Shown here piece after piece: positions 25,744-36,691 of a stretch of 64,000 bases of DNA; the first letter of the stretch is position 1, and each line of letters starts with the position of its first letter. The position numbers and the translations under genes are program-made. The stretch is from Acanthacorydalis orientalis (Eukaryota > Arthropoda > Insecta > Megaloptera > Corydalidae), in NCBI GenBank assembly GCA_034766995.1, contig CM068314.1:33750208-33814207 (forward strand), read 5' to 3'. The notes beneath the pieces were generated by a model that ran no database searches, had not been told where the DNA came from, and saw only the letters and a list, made by a program, of their open reading frames with translations.

Positions 25744-25945
25744 TTAAAAACGTATTAGAAACGGGATATAACATTAATGACATAATTAATATATTGTAAA
25801 TAATGAAAATGAGAATCAAGGTATCAAATTAAATATTATATTCTATAAAACCTAGAAATATAGAATAATAAACATAATATATTAAACAAGAAAATAAACA
25901 CGAATATCTACATTATAATAATAGCAAAATTATAAACCACACATC

Positions 25946-25947
<2 letters not shown>

Positions 25948-26042
<95 letters not shown>
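25948..26042. repeat. (TA)n microsatellite, interrupted
   Basis: 95 bases with one AATATAATA break; abuts the right arm of the inverted repeat at 26053. Confidence 0.95.
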
Positions 26043-26044
<2 letters not shown>

Positions 26045-26451
26045 CAATAGAACATAAATCGCTTTTAAAGTCTTCAACATCTACTTGAGGGTAGCACTCG
26101 TGCTGAAACTAAAAGTGGAGAACAGTCACTTTACTGATCCAAAAGGACGAAACCCAACAGTTTAATTATATTTAAATAATAGATTTTTTTGAATAATTGT
26201 TCAATGAAAAACATTAATAAGAACTTTTAAAGTAAAACAGTATTTACAATCTTATTTTAATTAAAACGTTATTTTCTTTTTAACAACTGTACTTCTTTGG
26301 TTTAAAAAATATATTAAATCAAAGAAAAAACACAATAATAATATTATAACTAATTGATTTAAAGAATGTGGTGCATTAAAAATAATTATAAAATTTAATT
26401 ATTTTATTTTAAAAGTTTACCTGAAGATATGTAATTTTTTCAAACACTATA

Positions 26452-27022
26452 TACTGTCAAACCCGGTTATAGAGAACACAGATGTAATTAGTTAACGGCT
26501 GTAGTGATTATACTTGTATATTTACATGAATTTTTTTTGTGCATATTTTCCACCAGCATTTACTTTCAAAACGAGTTACTTTCAGGAATGTATCGAAAAA
26601 CTCTTGTCTTTTTTAAAAATATTAATATTTAAATTATTATTCTTCAATTTTATAAAATAAATAAATGTTAATACTGCCTGGCGCATTCTCAAATATATAA
26701 TTGTCTATATGTTTGCTTATATTTCTATTATTTTAATTAACTTTTTTGTTAATTAAAACCTAGAATGTGTCAGTTAAATAAAGTGACGAATAAATTCATA
26801 CTATTTCAAGATATGTTTTTATATTTTATTTAATTTTATATTTATTTACTATTTAAAACACATATAACTTTCCAACCATCTTATTTCATATCATATTATT
26901 GAGGTATATATATGCTATTTAGATAGAATTTACATTTCACTGATATAATGAGTAACGGTTATAATGAGGGAATATAATTATATATTATTATTTCCTACAA
27001 CTGACTTAGTCACCGGGTCTAT
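26452..27022. mobile_element. Possible pogo/Tigger-like remnant
   Basis: TACTGTCAAACCCGGTTATA at 26452 resembles the start of pogo/Tigger termini (CAGT...CC-GGTTATA). AACGGTTATAATGAGGG at 26954 and CACCGGGT at 27011 look like internal and opposite-end pieces. The inverted pairing between the ends is only about eight bases (ACCCGGT), and no transposase fragment was seen, so the call and the boundaries are tentative. Confidence 0.25.
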
Positions 27023-27053
27023 ATTTATTTATAATTGTATATCTGTAGGTCTC

Positions 27054-27056
27054 TTT

Positions 27057-27111
<55 letters not shown>

Positions 27112-27133
27112 GTTTGTATATATATATATATAT
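27054..27133. repeat. Compound (TC)n(TA)n microsatellite
   Basis: About 12 TC units, then TA units, an AATGTTTG break and a second short TA run. Confidence 0.95.
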
Positions 27134-28010
27134 AATTATCAAAATATTGAAAACAAAAGTTTATTAGCGACATTTATTATAATAAAACATTTCGCCCTGT
27201 TTTTAAATTGTACTCGCTTCTCTTTTCTATCTCTTTTTTCAAACTAAAGAAAGCAATGATTCTAAGATACAAAAATGCAGTTCATTAAAGGCTTAAGCAC
27301 CGCTGTTAAAAATTCATCATTCATCTACATATGAGTGCTTCATAATTTTTTATGTTAATTTAAATGCATTGTTATTTTTCTATTGAATAAAGGAGGAGTT
27401 ATGATTGAATTATTTTGACCTGAATACTTTTTAAATGATTTTAAATATAAATACAGTAATTAGAATCGATGAGAATTTATTCAAAAGTCGTTATCGTGTA
27501 TTTTGTTATTGATAAAAATCTATTTTTTTTATTTATAAATAAAAATTCTAAGAAAATGTATTTCGAAATTAATTTAAACAGTTTACTTTTCTAAAATATA
27601 TTTTAATGATTGTGATTATTGTGGACTAATTGAATTTAATGACTAAATTTAATTAATGCCCTATAATAATGAAAGAATAAATGAAATTTATTACGCATTG
27701 TTCGTTTTTGTTTTTAATTGTATTAAATATTTTTTCATACTTAAACTTTTAACCTTCATTCATCTTTGAAGTATTCATATTAACTGCAAATTTAAATCAA
27801 AAGTTATCTTTAGGAATTATCGTGTGTATAAAAATGTAAAAGTATACTTTCGAGTTGAAGGTGATGTCTTGAAAATATTTTCATTAGAGAACAAAACCTG
27901 TATTTCACATACGATTACTTTATAAACAAAACACTATCCTATAATCATGTATAGATTGTATAAATTTATTCTTTAGTTTTCTTACAATACTTACTTTGTT
28001 TTGGTTCAGA

Positions 28011-28073
28011 GGCTGTAGTCAGTGAAACGTGCAATTATATAATGAAGAGCATTATCAAATAACTACAGCCGAG
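28011..28073. repeat. Short inverted repeat GGCTGTAGT/ACTACAGCC
   Basis: GAGGCTGTAGT at 28011 and ACTACAGCC ending near 28073 can form a nine-base GC-containing stem with a loop of about 40 bases. I tested it mentally as a tRNA or microRNA-like fold and found neither a cloverleaf nor an extended stem. Confidence 0.35.
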
Positions 28074-28337
28074 TGCCAGAACTCTATAATTTAGTTCAGA
28101 TTATTTGGTTAGTCATCGTCTCATACTACACCATTAGATTTTTTTGTATATAGAGTTTCTAGACGCCAGTTTGTCTTGGAAACAAAAAAGTTACAAATCA
28201 ATTACTTCTGCATTTCAGATGGAACCCACTTCCTCATTGCTAAATACTGTTTAACTGTGTTTGTTGTAGACTACTAATGTCCGCTATAAATCTCTTGACT
28301 ATAGAACTATACTTTTAATTACTTTCTTTCCTCTTCC

Positions 28338-28424
<87 letters not shown>
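28338..28424. repeat. (TA)n microsatellite with TATG steps
   Basis: Three TA arrays separated by single TATG units. Confidence 0.95.
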
Positions 28425-28425
<1 letters not shown>

Positions 28426-29184
28426 TTTTTTGTTTATTTATAAAAGTATATTGGACTATTGAATATTTTTATGATAATTAAAAAAATACACTTGTATGAA
28501 ATCATTTAACTTATCGATAAGTTTGAGATAATTAATTAAGCGAGAAATATTCATAATACCCTTTTCGTTGTTCTTTTTTGCGTTTGTATGCTTTGCCGCA
28601 AGTTTTTCTCATTACATATTTAATTAGACGTTTATGCAAATACCTCTGTCGAAAACAAAGCCTCGCATTCTATAGCACTGCTTAAAAATAAAATTTATGA
28701 GAAGAAACTTAATTGAAAAAGTAAACCAATTTTGTACTTTTTACATCAGTATGCCGAGAGACCAGATTTTTTTCTATTTGTTTTCATTATGCAGATTTTT
28801 TACTTTGTACAAAATTTATAATTGTTTATTTTATTTTCTTTGATAGTATCGCTAATGTTCTCATGAATAGATTTTTTTCAGAAGAAAATTCGATAAATTG
28901 ACATAATGAGTAGTTAATATATAAAATCATTCACTGTGCGTAATCATAATATCATATGGAGTATAAGAAAAAAGGGTCGTAATAAAATTTAAAAAATCAT
29001 ATTTTCTGCTTCAATCCTAACAGATTTATATGAAAAAAATACAAACATGTAAACACTTTCAAAATGTAAATATAAAAATCTTATTTATTTTGTTCATGCA
29101 TCAAAAAAGGTCGATATGGTTACCAAGCATAAAATGTAAGCTTCTAAAGATGGTAGCGTATATATTAAAATATGTAAAATAACA

Positions 29185-29193
29185 CATATATAA

Positions 29194-29237
<44 letters not shown>
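29185..29237. repeat. (CA)n(TA)n microsatellite
   Basis: ACACACACACAC followed by about 16 TA units. Confidence 0.95.
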
Positions 29238-29240
<3 letters not shown>

Positions 29241-29837
29241 ATATAAAGAATTTGTTGTATGAATTAACATAAGATGAAAAAATATATGAAATAAAAATCA
29301 TAATTAAGATATAGAGTAGAAATTGAAAAAAATTAAAAAGTTTAATTGATTAGTGAAGGTTTAAAATAAAATATCAATTTCTTTTTAAAATATCTTGATT
29401 AAAATTTATTCGAAAGGCAAAAATGATTCAAAAAAGTTGTATTAAAGAATAATAAATCATTTTTGTTATTTAATTTGAAATTATTGTAAACATTTGTAGT
29501 AGTTTATTTATAACTCGGTTCAATTTAAGAAAAAAATTAAAATTCCAGTTACAAATTAATGAACATAGGATTTATTGCAAATGATTTTCTTACATGAATC
29601 GAATTAATTTAATTAAGTGATTTATAAATATTTTGAATTCAACACTACTATAGATTTTTTTAGAGCTTAATTATTACATATAAAAATGATAAATTACAAA
29701 TTCCTTTTTTGAAATATAACATAATTGAATTATGATATATACTTATACTGCTCGCAGATTTCTCTATGTTGGAAATATTATTTGTAATGTAATTCACTTA
29801 AAAGCACATATAAGAAAAAGAAAGAGAGAGTATCTCT

Positions 29838-29900
29838 AGTTAGTTAGTTAGTTAGTTATTTAGGGTTTAGGGCACTTCGACATCTGAGGTCATTAGCGCC
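29838..29900 (+). repeat. Dispersed repeat copy 2 with (TTAG)n head
   Basis: (TTAG)5-like sequence is followed by GGGTTTAGGGCACTTCGACA and TGAGGTCATTAGCGCC. It matches the copy at 18401-18460 in opposite orientation, with the TTAG run longer here. The adjoining CTCGAGATGGTTTGGAAGG may belong to the unit but is not shared. Confidence 0.65.
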
Positions 29901-29956
29901 CAAACGCACATCTCGAGATGGTTTGGAAGGAAACAAGTGTATTTAAACATTGTTTG

Positions 29957-29959
<3 letters not shown>

Positions 29960-30004
<45 letters not shown>
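29960..30004. repeat. (TA)n microsatellite
   Basis: About 22 units; 60 bases right of the TTAG-headed dispersed repeat. Confidence 0.95.
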
Positions 30005-30006
<2 letters not shown>

Positions 30007-30009
30007 CTT

Positions 30010-31489
30010 TATTGTTCAAATCATTCAGTATTTGACTCTGAAGATGATGGTATTATTTTAAAATTCACATTGGTATAATAAAAAGAACTATTAAAAATAA
30101 TTTAAAGTTAGATTTGAATTATTTTTTTGTAAAACAATAATATTTTTTATAAAATATAAATGAATTAACATAAAATAAAGAAATACTCTTCCATTGGAAA
30201 AGTTTATTCAATATTAATTGTTATTGTAATACTATTGTTATCATTACATATTAGCAAATATTTTTTCCGATTAATTTATTTTTTATACATTTGTGTATTT
30301 AATAAATGGAAAGAACATACAATTAAACTTATGATTAAAGTATTAATTTTGTTTAACGAGTATGATTTAAATAGATATGTTAATAAAGAGGCCGTATGCT
30401 ATAAATAAAAACTATTAATTTCAGTTCAATAAATAATCAAACATGCATATGTTATTCAGTAATAAAAATAAGTGATCAATTTGAATAAATTGTATAGTTA
30501 AATAAACACTGACTACTTGTGTCTTGCTAGTAATTGAAAACAAGACGAACATATGCTTCATTGATAGTTGGATTGCTAGCGGTGATCATTGATCATTTGC
30601 TGCGAAATCTATCATATGTTACTTAAATTTATCTCGAGGATATTGAAGTGTAGTACATGAATAACTCGGCATATGGTTTAATAAATAATTCAATGAGACC
30701 ATCGAATCAATGAACGAATTTAATTGTTTGTTTCATTTTAGAAAGTAACACTTGTCAATAATCGTTTCATATTTGGGTCATCAGTATGTATCAATCAATC
30801 TTAATGAAAGTGAAAAAAATAATTTAATATATTATGGTATGGCTGCACAAAAGGAAAACAGTAGTTCAAAATATACGAATTCCTATATATGTGTATATTT
30901 ATTATAGTCATTCGTGCAAAGACATATATGTACATATTATGTAATATATATATATATATATATATATGTTTACTTAATTACATTTGAACGATTTGAATGT
31001 TTAAAACCGTTTTTGTTGAGGTATTTTACTAAAATTTGAGATCGTAGTTCAAGATATGGAATTAAATGAGTGCACGTACCTTTTAATAGAAAGTATTTGA
31101 CCATTAAAAGTGCCTTATTGTTTAATACTTCTTAGTATTTATTAAATAAGGATTAATAAAATTTAAAAAAAATAATAGATATAAGTTTCATAACTTTATT
31201 TAAAAATATTTAAATTACGAATTCAATTAATGCTTTTTTAATTAAGTTCATATATTTTATAGAAGGAAAATTGCTGATAGTTTATTTTTATTCAAAAATT
31301 AATAATATAATTTTTATCTACTATTTTAGTTATGACTACTAATGTTTTGGAATTTTCTGATTTTCGGTAACTTTTTCTTCAAGTAAAAATGGTGTATTTG
31401 TTGTACATGTTTATAATAACCACTATTTATTTTCTGTTTTCGTTACTTCCTTTACAGCCCATTAGTAAATATTCTTTATATAATTACAC

Positions 31490-31531
<42 letters not shown>

Positions 31532-31980
31532 TGTTTTTGTGTTATCCTTTTACTGTTACAAAAACATAAACAATAATAAATAAAATATATGGATTAATGC
31601 CATAAATAAATTGAATAAAATACCAATTATATTAGTTTTCAATTATATGTTAAATAGGGCGCTATTTATTAAAATACATCATTAGAAAAAAAATCATTAT
31701 TTTACTAAAATTATAAAAATTGAGCAAAATATTTTAAACCTACAAGAAGTTGATTATAAATTATTCATAGTCTTTATATTGTTACAACACTAGTTATTGT
31801 TTATAATGATAATAGATGATATCACTCATTTGAAACGAAAATTTAATAAGGAATGAAAAATAAAAATTAATACGAAATGATGTCTCAATTACTTTCATAA
31901 TCAACATTAATTGAATTTATGTGCTACTTAAAGCTAACATCTTTCTTTTATAATAATCAATTAACTTTACTAAATTCAAA
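30010..31980. other. AT-rich sequence, no gene seen
   Basis: Beyond the microsatellite at 31490, a shorter TA run at about 30941-30968, and a slightly more complex patch around 30530-30660 (GATTGCTAGCGGTGATCATT), nothing is recognisable. Confidence 0.5.
31490..31528. repeat. (TA)n microsatellite
   Basis: About 17 units after a TACACATATA lead. Confidence 0.9.
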
Positions 31981-32007
31981 TATATGTCTCCATTAAGATA
32001 GAACGCA

Positions 32008-32008
<1 letters not shown>

Positions 32009-32106
<98 letters not shown>

Positions 32107-32107
32107 A

Positions 32108-32156
<49 letters not shown>
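32009..32156. repeat. Longest compound (TA)n tract
   Basis: About 148 bases of TA units broken by CACATA, CATATA and AATGTATA steps. It ends about 35 bases upstream of the exon acceptor at 32189, so its length could affect splicing of that exon. Confidence 0.95.
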
Positions 32157-32157
<1 letters not shown>

Positions 32158-32189
32158 ACACACAATAAACGTGTTGTTCTTTGTTATAG

Positions 32190-32352
32190 AATCGTTACTG
32201 GAGGGAATACGAAAACAAACGAGCAGTTTCTGAAGAAGCGGATTGATTCACAAGATATCACAGCGCCGATCACGAATACGCCGAGGATTTGTCCCAAATA
32301 CCTAGATAATGATAATCAAACAGTGTGGATCAATCCTCGTTTGATATCGAAG
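32190..32352 (+). CDS. Internal coding exon of an unrecognised gene
   Basis: Partial gene: one internal exon. A pyrimidine-rich tract ends in TTGTTATAG at 32181-32189, and AAG|GTAATG gives a donor at 32353. The 163-base block is open in only one frame. Its first base completes a split codon, then 54 sense codons run from ATC at 32191 to AAG at 32352. The peptide starts [19 protein letters not shown] and later contains [10 protein letters not shown] and [12 protein letters not shown]. It holds one cysteine, a possible N-glycosylation site (NQT) and no membrane segment. The other two frames are stopped. Base composition is near 45% GC against a much lower background, and the codon mix looks coding. 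I do not recognise the family. The exon lies directly after a 145-base (TA)n tract. Neighbouring exons were not found, so introns on both sides must be long or neighbouring exons lie outside the window. Confidence 0.7.
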
Positions 32353-32848
32353 GTAATGTCTTTATTTTATATAAAATTCGATTTACTGCTTTCGTATAAG
32401 ACACACATTGTTTTTAATAAGTATTTTGAAATAACAAACTTTTTATTTTTCTAAGAGTATGTTGAAGAGATTGTTTCAGTTTATAATTATCTTACAGCAT
32501 TAAAGTAAAAAATGTTTAGTAAAAATTATTATTCAGAATGCTTCATATATGATTTCTAATACAATGCATTTAAAAAAAATTAACAAAATGTAATTATCGT
32601 AATATACTTTTATAGTATAGTATAAAATAATAATTAAAATGATTTCCTTAGAGATAAAAATTGAACTTTACACCAAATAGAACACGTTAAAAAATATAAA
32701 CATAAAAATACTTCTATGTATAAACATATTAAGACATTGTTTATGTAGAAGATAATGAGTGATGAAATATGTGAGAATATTTTATTTAAAATTAGTTAAT
32801 ATTTAATTTCATCATATTTTATTCATTCCTATTTAGGTAACAATATAA

Positions 32849-32881
32849 TAAACTATGTATAAAAATTTTATACATAGTTTA
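32849..32881. repeat. 33-base palindrome
   Basis: TAAACTATGTATAAAA and TTTTATACATAGTTTA are perfect 16-base inverted copies around one central A. A second smaller hairpin, ACACAT...ATGTGT around TATATA, follows at about 32902-32927. Both lie roughly 500 bases downstream of the exon at 32190-32352, inside its presumed intron. Confidence 0.8.
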
Positions 32882-33204
32882 ATTAAATTTTAATTCTCAT
32901 ACACATTATATATATATATAATATGTGTGTATGTAAATTATGAATTTTGCAATATTATTCAAATAAGAACGTCAATAAATTAAATCTTTATGAATGTAAT
33001 TAAATTTAGTTCTCTAAAATAATAACTTATTGTTTATCTATTGTGATAGATATCCCATAACAGAATAGAAAAATGTGAACAATTGAAACAATTATTTTTG
33101 CATAACGTATCAAAATAATGTTCTATCTATCAAATTCTTCCTATTGTATTCAGAAACTTATGAATAATTTTCCAATTTATACACAAATGTTTCTGCCTTA
33201 ATTA

Positions 33205-33300
33205 AAATAGATCGTGTACGCTACCGCGATACATTTAAAACCTCATTTTACCCTTGCTCGTCAAACATATAACCTCCTGCACCTGACCTGAGAACAAGTT
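33205..33300. other. Small complex island
   Basis: GATCGTGTACGCTACCGCGA and CCTCCTGCACCTGACCTGAG, the latter with an E-box core CACCTG. It sits about 0.9 kb downstream of the exon at 32190-32352 and could be an intronic regulatory element. Confidence 0.25.
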
Positions 33301-33982
33301 TTCATTAACTAAAACAATGAAAGCATAAAGATGAATTATTTGAACAATGTATAGAGAAATTCCGATGATTAATTATTCATAAAAAAAATCTAGGGTTGTT
33401 TCTTAATTGCATTACCTAATAGGATTATCTAATGTAACAAGACAATTCAATTTTTTAATTAATATTAACGTTTCAATTTAAATGAATCATTTATATAGAG
33501 ACTACCAATTCCTTTTTTATACTGAGCTATTTTTAGAAAGATGTTCTTATCTTTTCTAAATACGGTAAACATATTAAAATACATTTATATATAGTGTATG
33601 AAATGTATGATGTAATTATTATTGTTATTTGTTTTCATTTAACGTATATTGAAAAAAATGAAATGTACTCAATTATTATAAAATCAATTATCGATACAAT
33701 TGTTTGTTAAAGTCAATTATCGATTAATAGTTTGTATGCGAAAATATTATAAAATTAATCTTTTGACACAAGGCTTGTTTAAATGAATTTTCAATAATTA
33801 CATATTTCCATTTAATGTGCATGGAGCATAATATTAGATTTATTCTCATTATATGAAATGATTTATTCTAATTATATCTACTGAAAATTATATTCCCAAA
33901 TTTTTAATGAATTACTTATTATGTACACGCAAATTTATAATTATATTCCGTTTGGCTGAATTTACTTTTAAAAATAAATTAA

Positions 33983-35173
33983 CCCTTTCAGTATGACAGT
34001 ATAAGAGCGCTTAACACTGAGTTAATTAGTATATCATTATGGTCATGAGATTTTAGATGAAAACATCAAGGCTTTCATATAATTATATTAAATTATGGAC
34101 TAAAAATTGTAAAAATTAATGACTGTGGTGACAAACATTCTCTTGTGTTGTTTTAAATATAAGAGTAATATACCAAAAAAATATATACAAAAGCTCACTG
34201 TTAATAAAAGTAATATACACTAGATGACTAAAAACGTTGAGAGGGAAAGGGTGGTAAATTTTTTTAAGAAATATTTTTTGATTAATCGGCATTTCTTTTA
34301 TTGTAAACAAAATAACAATTGCAAATTTGTCGGTTATAAGAAAAAATGTGTTAATTCAGATTAGCCATTAGAAATTTCACATCTCTCTGATATATCATGG
34401 AAAATCGTTGATAATATTCGAGAAAACGTAAATCTCTTGATTGAAAACCTATAATTAGAAGCGGAAAAATCGATTACAACGGTTTAAAATCGGTCACATT
34501 TTGTACCTGGACCGTCAGTCTCTTCCATTTGCTTTACAAGCTACACACTGTGCTCGTTGACTATTCTCTCCGGAAAATGAAGCGTCGATCGGTGTTGATT
34601 TGGACTTCTCGTAGAAGATGCACTTGGAACAACTTTTTGAACAAAATGTGAAAACAGTATGAGTTTGTAGTCAGTAAGACTCATTCCTTTATGATTCACA
34701 TGGCAGTAAACAACGTATGTGTTGTAGATTGTAAGAAAATATGGAAGAAAAGTTTTTTGTATTGTATAATTTGACTGATTTTCTTGTAATTTTTTTAACA
34801 GGAGAAAACTAACTCACCAATGAATCAAAAAATATCGCTGCACACAGAATTTAACATTTTTTTTGTGATGCACGTGAAGAATGCAGCGTCTCTACATTTT
34901 TATATGTTTTCTTCCATGATGAACTTTTGAAAAAAAAATATTATTCAACACAATTCTAAAATTCACAATTTTTATTGATTTTCAAATGAAAAAACCTCAA
35001 ATTTTCTGATTTTTGGACGACCGTATTTTTTTTAATGAAAAAGTTATTAATTTAATCTCATTAAAAAGAGATTAGTAACTTTTAAATTTATCATTCTGAA
35101 AATAGCGCTCTGAGATCATAGCTTCTTTGAAAACCATTAATGAATTCCTAAATGCACGCCCGGTTTCAAAGGG
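33983..35173 (-). mobile_element. Decayed piggyBac-type transposon
   Basis: TTAA at 33979-33982 is followed by CCCTTTCAG, and at the other end CAAAGGG is followed by TTAA (35174-35177). TTAA target sites with CCCTTT-like ends are the signature of piggyBac transposons. AGAGCGCT occurs near both ends (about 34003 and 35105), a plausible subterminal repeat. The minus strand carries transposase fragments, described separately. The length is 1191 bases, about half of an intact element of this family, so much of the coding region is deleted. Stops and frameshifts are frequent. The left and right ends agree well only for the first six or seven bases, consistent with age. Confidence 0.8.
34550..34765 (-). 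pseudogene. piggyBac-like transposase C-terminal fragment, broken
   Basis: Two short minus-strand segments are diagnostic. Codons 34761-34741 read YKKLFFH, matching the conserved W-Y-K-K-L-F-F-H stretch of piggyBac transposases just after the catalytic core. Codons 34579-34562 read HFPERI, matching the segment just before the C-terminal cysteine-rich zinc finger. Between them lies sequence readable as TDYKLILFSHFVQK. The two segments are in different frames, so at least one frameshift separates them, and stops lie nearby. The cysteine-rich domain that would follow is not recognisable. This is a dead copy. Confidence 0.75.
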
Positions 35174-35374
35174 TTAATAGAGTAAGGCATTTAATATAAA
35201 ATCATATAAAACTTAAATTTAATTTGTATTTAATATGTATAATAAAGCCTTTTGCTAAAAAATATTATATTTCAAACAAAAATTAAATATTTTTACACCA
35301 TGAAACAAATCTCTCAGCAGCTATTTACGTAAAAAAATTATAAATCTTGTTGTCTTACGTAATATTTCTTAAAA

Positions 35375-35378
<4 letters not shown>

Positions 35379-35412
<34 letters not shown>

Positions 35413-35413
35413 C
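35379..35413. repeat. (TA)n microsatellite
   Basis: About 16 units with one TATG step, flanked by the near-palindromic ACGCGTATA and TATACGTTTT. Confidence 0.9.
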
Positions 35414-35709
35414 GTTTTTCTTATCCAAAGAGTTAACAAAAAAATATATTTTTTTACCATAAAATAGTTCTGATACTGTGGTTAAATTCACTTTCACAAA
35501 TTAATTATTTTTCACCCTACAAGTCACACCAATTTTTTCAGACCGAAAATATTCAACAAGTTATTATATATTATATTATTGTCGCTTACGCCCATTTTGA
35601 TGGTAACGTCATCAACCGTAGAGCGCCAAGGTACAGAAAAATATAATTTTTTGAGTTTCAAGAACTTTGTTAAAAATGTTTTTAAAAAACTCAAAATAGT
35701 CCCTTAGTA

Positions 35710-35789
35710 TTAGGTTGGTAGAAAAATAACTGGCGTTTATGATCTTCAAATTCATAACAAAAACAACAATTATTTTCCTAACGACCTAA
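35710..35789. mobile_element. 80-base mariner-derived miniature element (MITE)
   Basis: The element sits between TA sites (35708-35709 and 35790-35791). It begins TTAGGTTGGTAGAAAAATAA and its other end, read on the minus strand, begins TTAGGTCGTTAGGAAAATAA. These are roughly 28-base terminal inverted repeats with a handful of mismatches. The inner sequence TTTATGATCTTCAAATTCATA also occurs at the 3' end of the larger mariner at 10224-10809 (10249-10270, one mismatch). The element is therefore a deletion derivative of that same family. It carries no coding sequence and would have depended on a transposase supplied elsewhere. Confidence 0.88.
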
Positions 35790-36390
35790 TACATTTATTT
35801 TTTATTTCTTAACGGTGTTAATTTTTATCTAGAAATAATTCTGGTTCACATATTGAACATTACTTTTTTTTTGTTTATTTTAAATGTAAAAACATCTGCT
35901 AATTACCATTGACTAAAATTCATTTAATATTTTGAGTTGAATAAGTTTGTGCTGACTGAGAAGGTATTGTTCACAATTATTATGTGCTACTGTATCTAAC
36001 TCATTTTTACTAATAAATTCACACCTCAAACATTTTCAGACATGTGTTTGGGATGTTGATTCATTTATAAATTAATTATAGATTGAAAAGAAATACTTTA
36101 TTCTTTATTATATTTTAATGGAAAGTAGTTTTAGGAAATGTATTTAATAAAATTAATAAAACAGTTGTCATTTTTCAATAATTACCAAATTGAGTGATCG
36201 TCTTTACTTGAGTGCATGTTATTTGTTATATGATTTCATTCAATTTCTCGACACTTATATAAATTACAAAGAACCACATACATACAATCGTGTATTTTAA
36301 TAATAGATACGTCTACTTTAAGTTAAACATAATGTGTTATATGTATCTGTGAAAATAATGGAGCAGAACATAAACACGAAGACGTTTTGA

Positions 36391-36640
36391 CAACGAGAGC
36401 ACTCAAAACACGAATCGTTTGACATTGTGCGCGTGTGTGGCTTGTTTGAGAAACAAAACTTTAAGGGTAAGTCATCTTTAGCATCTAAGTTGACACCTCC
36501 TAAACTAGTATACAAACTTGCTGACAAGTTACATAGTACAAAGACTTGTATATACACATCCGACACAGATAATAACGAACATTCTGCTAAGCGCATCCAC
36601 CTTAATTGCAAATGGTGTCATAGAAGTTTTCATTTCGAAC
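36391..36640 (+). other. Open block with a strong internal donor, coding status unclear
   Basis: The + frame is open from 36391 through the following microsatellite. It reads HESFDIVRVCGLFEKQNF, later KLVYKLADKLHSTKTCIY and IHLNCKWCHRSFHF, the last a compact C-x2-C-H pattern that could be a small zinc-binding motif. Inside it AAGG|GTAAGTC at 36466 is a near-ideal donor, so an exon might end there. A minus frame of 97 codons overlaps. No acceptor fits well. It may be a decayed transposon gene. Confidence 0.3.
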
Positions 36641-36660
36641 CAATTTCAATGAAATTCACT

Positions 36661-36691
<31 letters not shown>

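Larger units (their letters stand above)
25275..26144. repeat. Large inverted repeat pair enclosing a MITE and a (TA)n tract
   Basis: The left arm 25275-25370 is complementary to the right arm 26053-26144. For example AGTCTTCAACATCTAC at 26070 matches the minus strand of the left arm exactly, followed by a diverged match through GGTACTCATGCCGAAA versus GGTAGCACTCGTGCTGAAA. Identity over the arms is roughly 75-80% by eye. The 682-base spacer contains the TTAA-bounded element at 25433-25743 and a 94-base (TA)n tract abutting the right arm. This could be the termini of a larger transposon or two opposed copies of one dispersed repeat. I see no clear target duplication. Confidence 0.75.
26160..29100. 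other. AT-rich sequence with microsatellites
   Basis: Holds the tentative pogo-like remnant, two compound microsatellites and an octamer ATGCAAAT at 28634-28641. No coding frame is supported. Confidence 0.5.

Noticed and set aside
28011..28073. Possible small structured RNA from the GGCTGTAGT stem
   Set aside because: Nine-base stem with a 40-base loop fits neither a tRNA nor a microRNA precursor.
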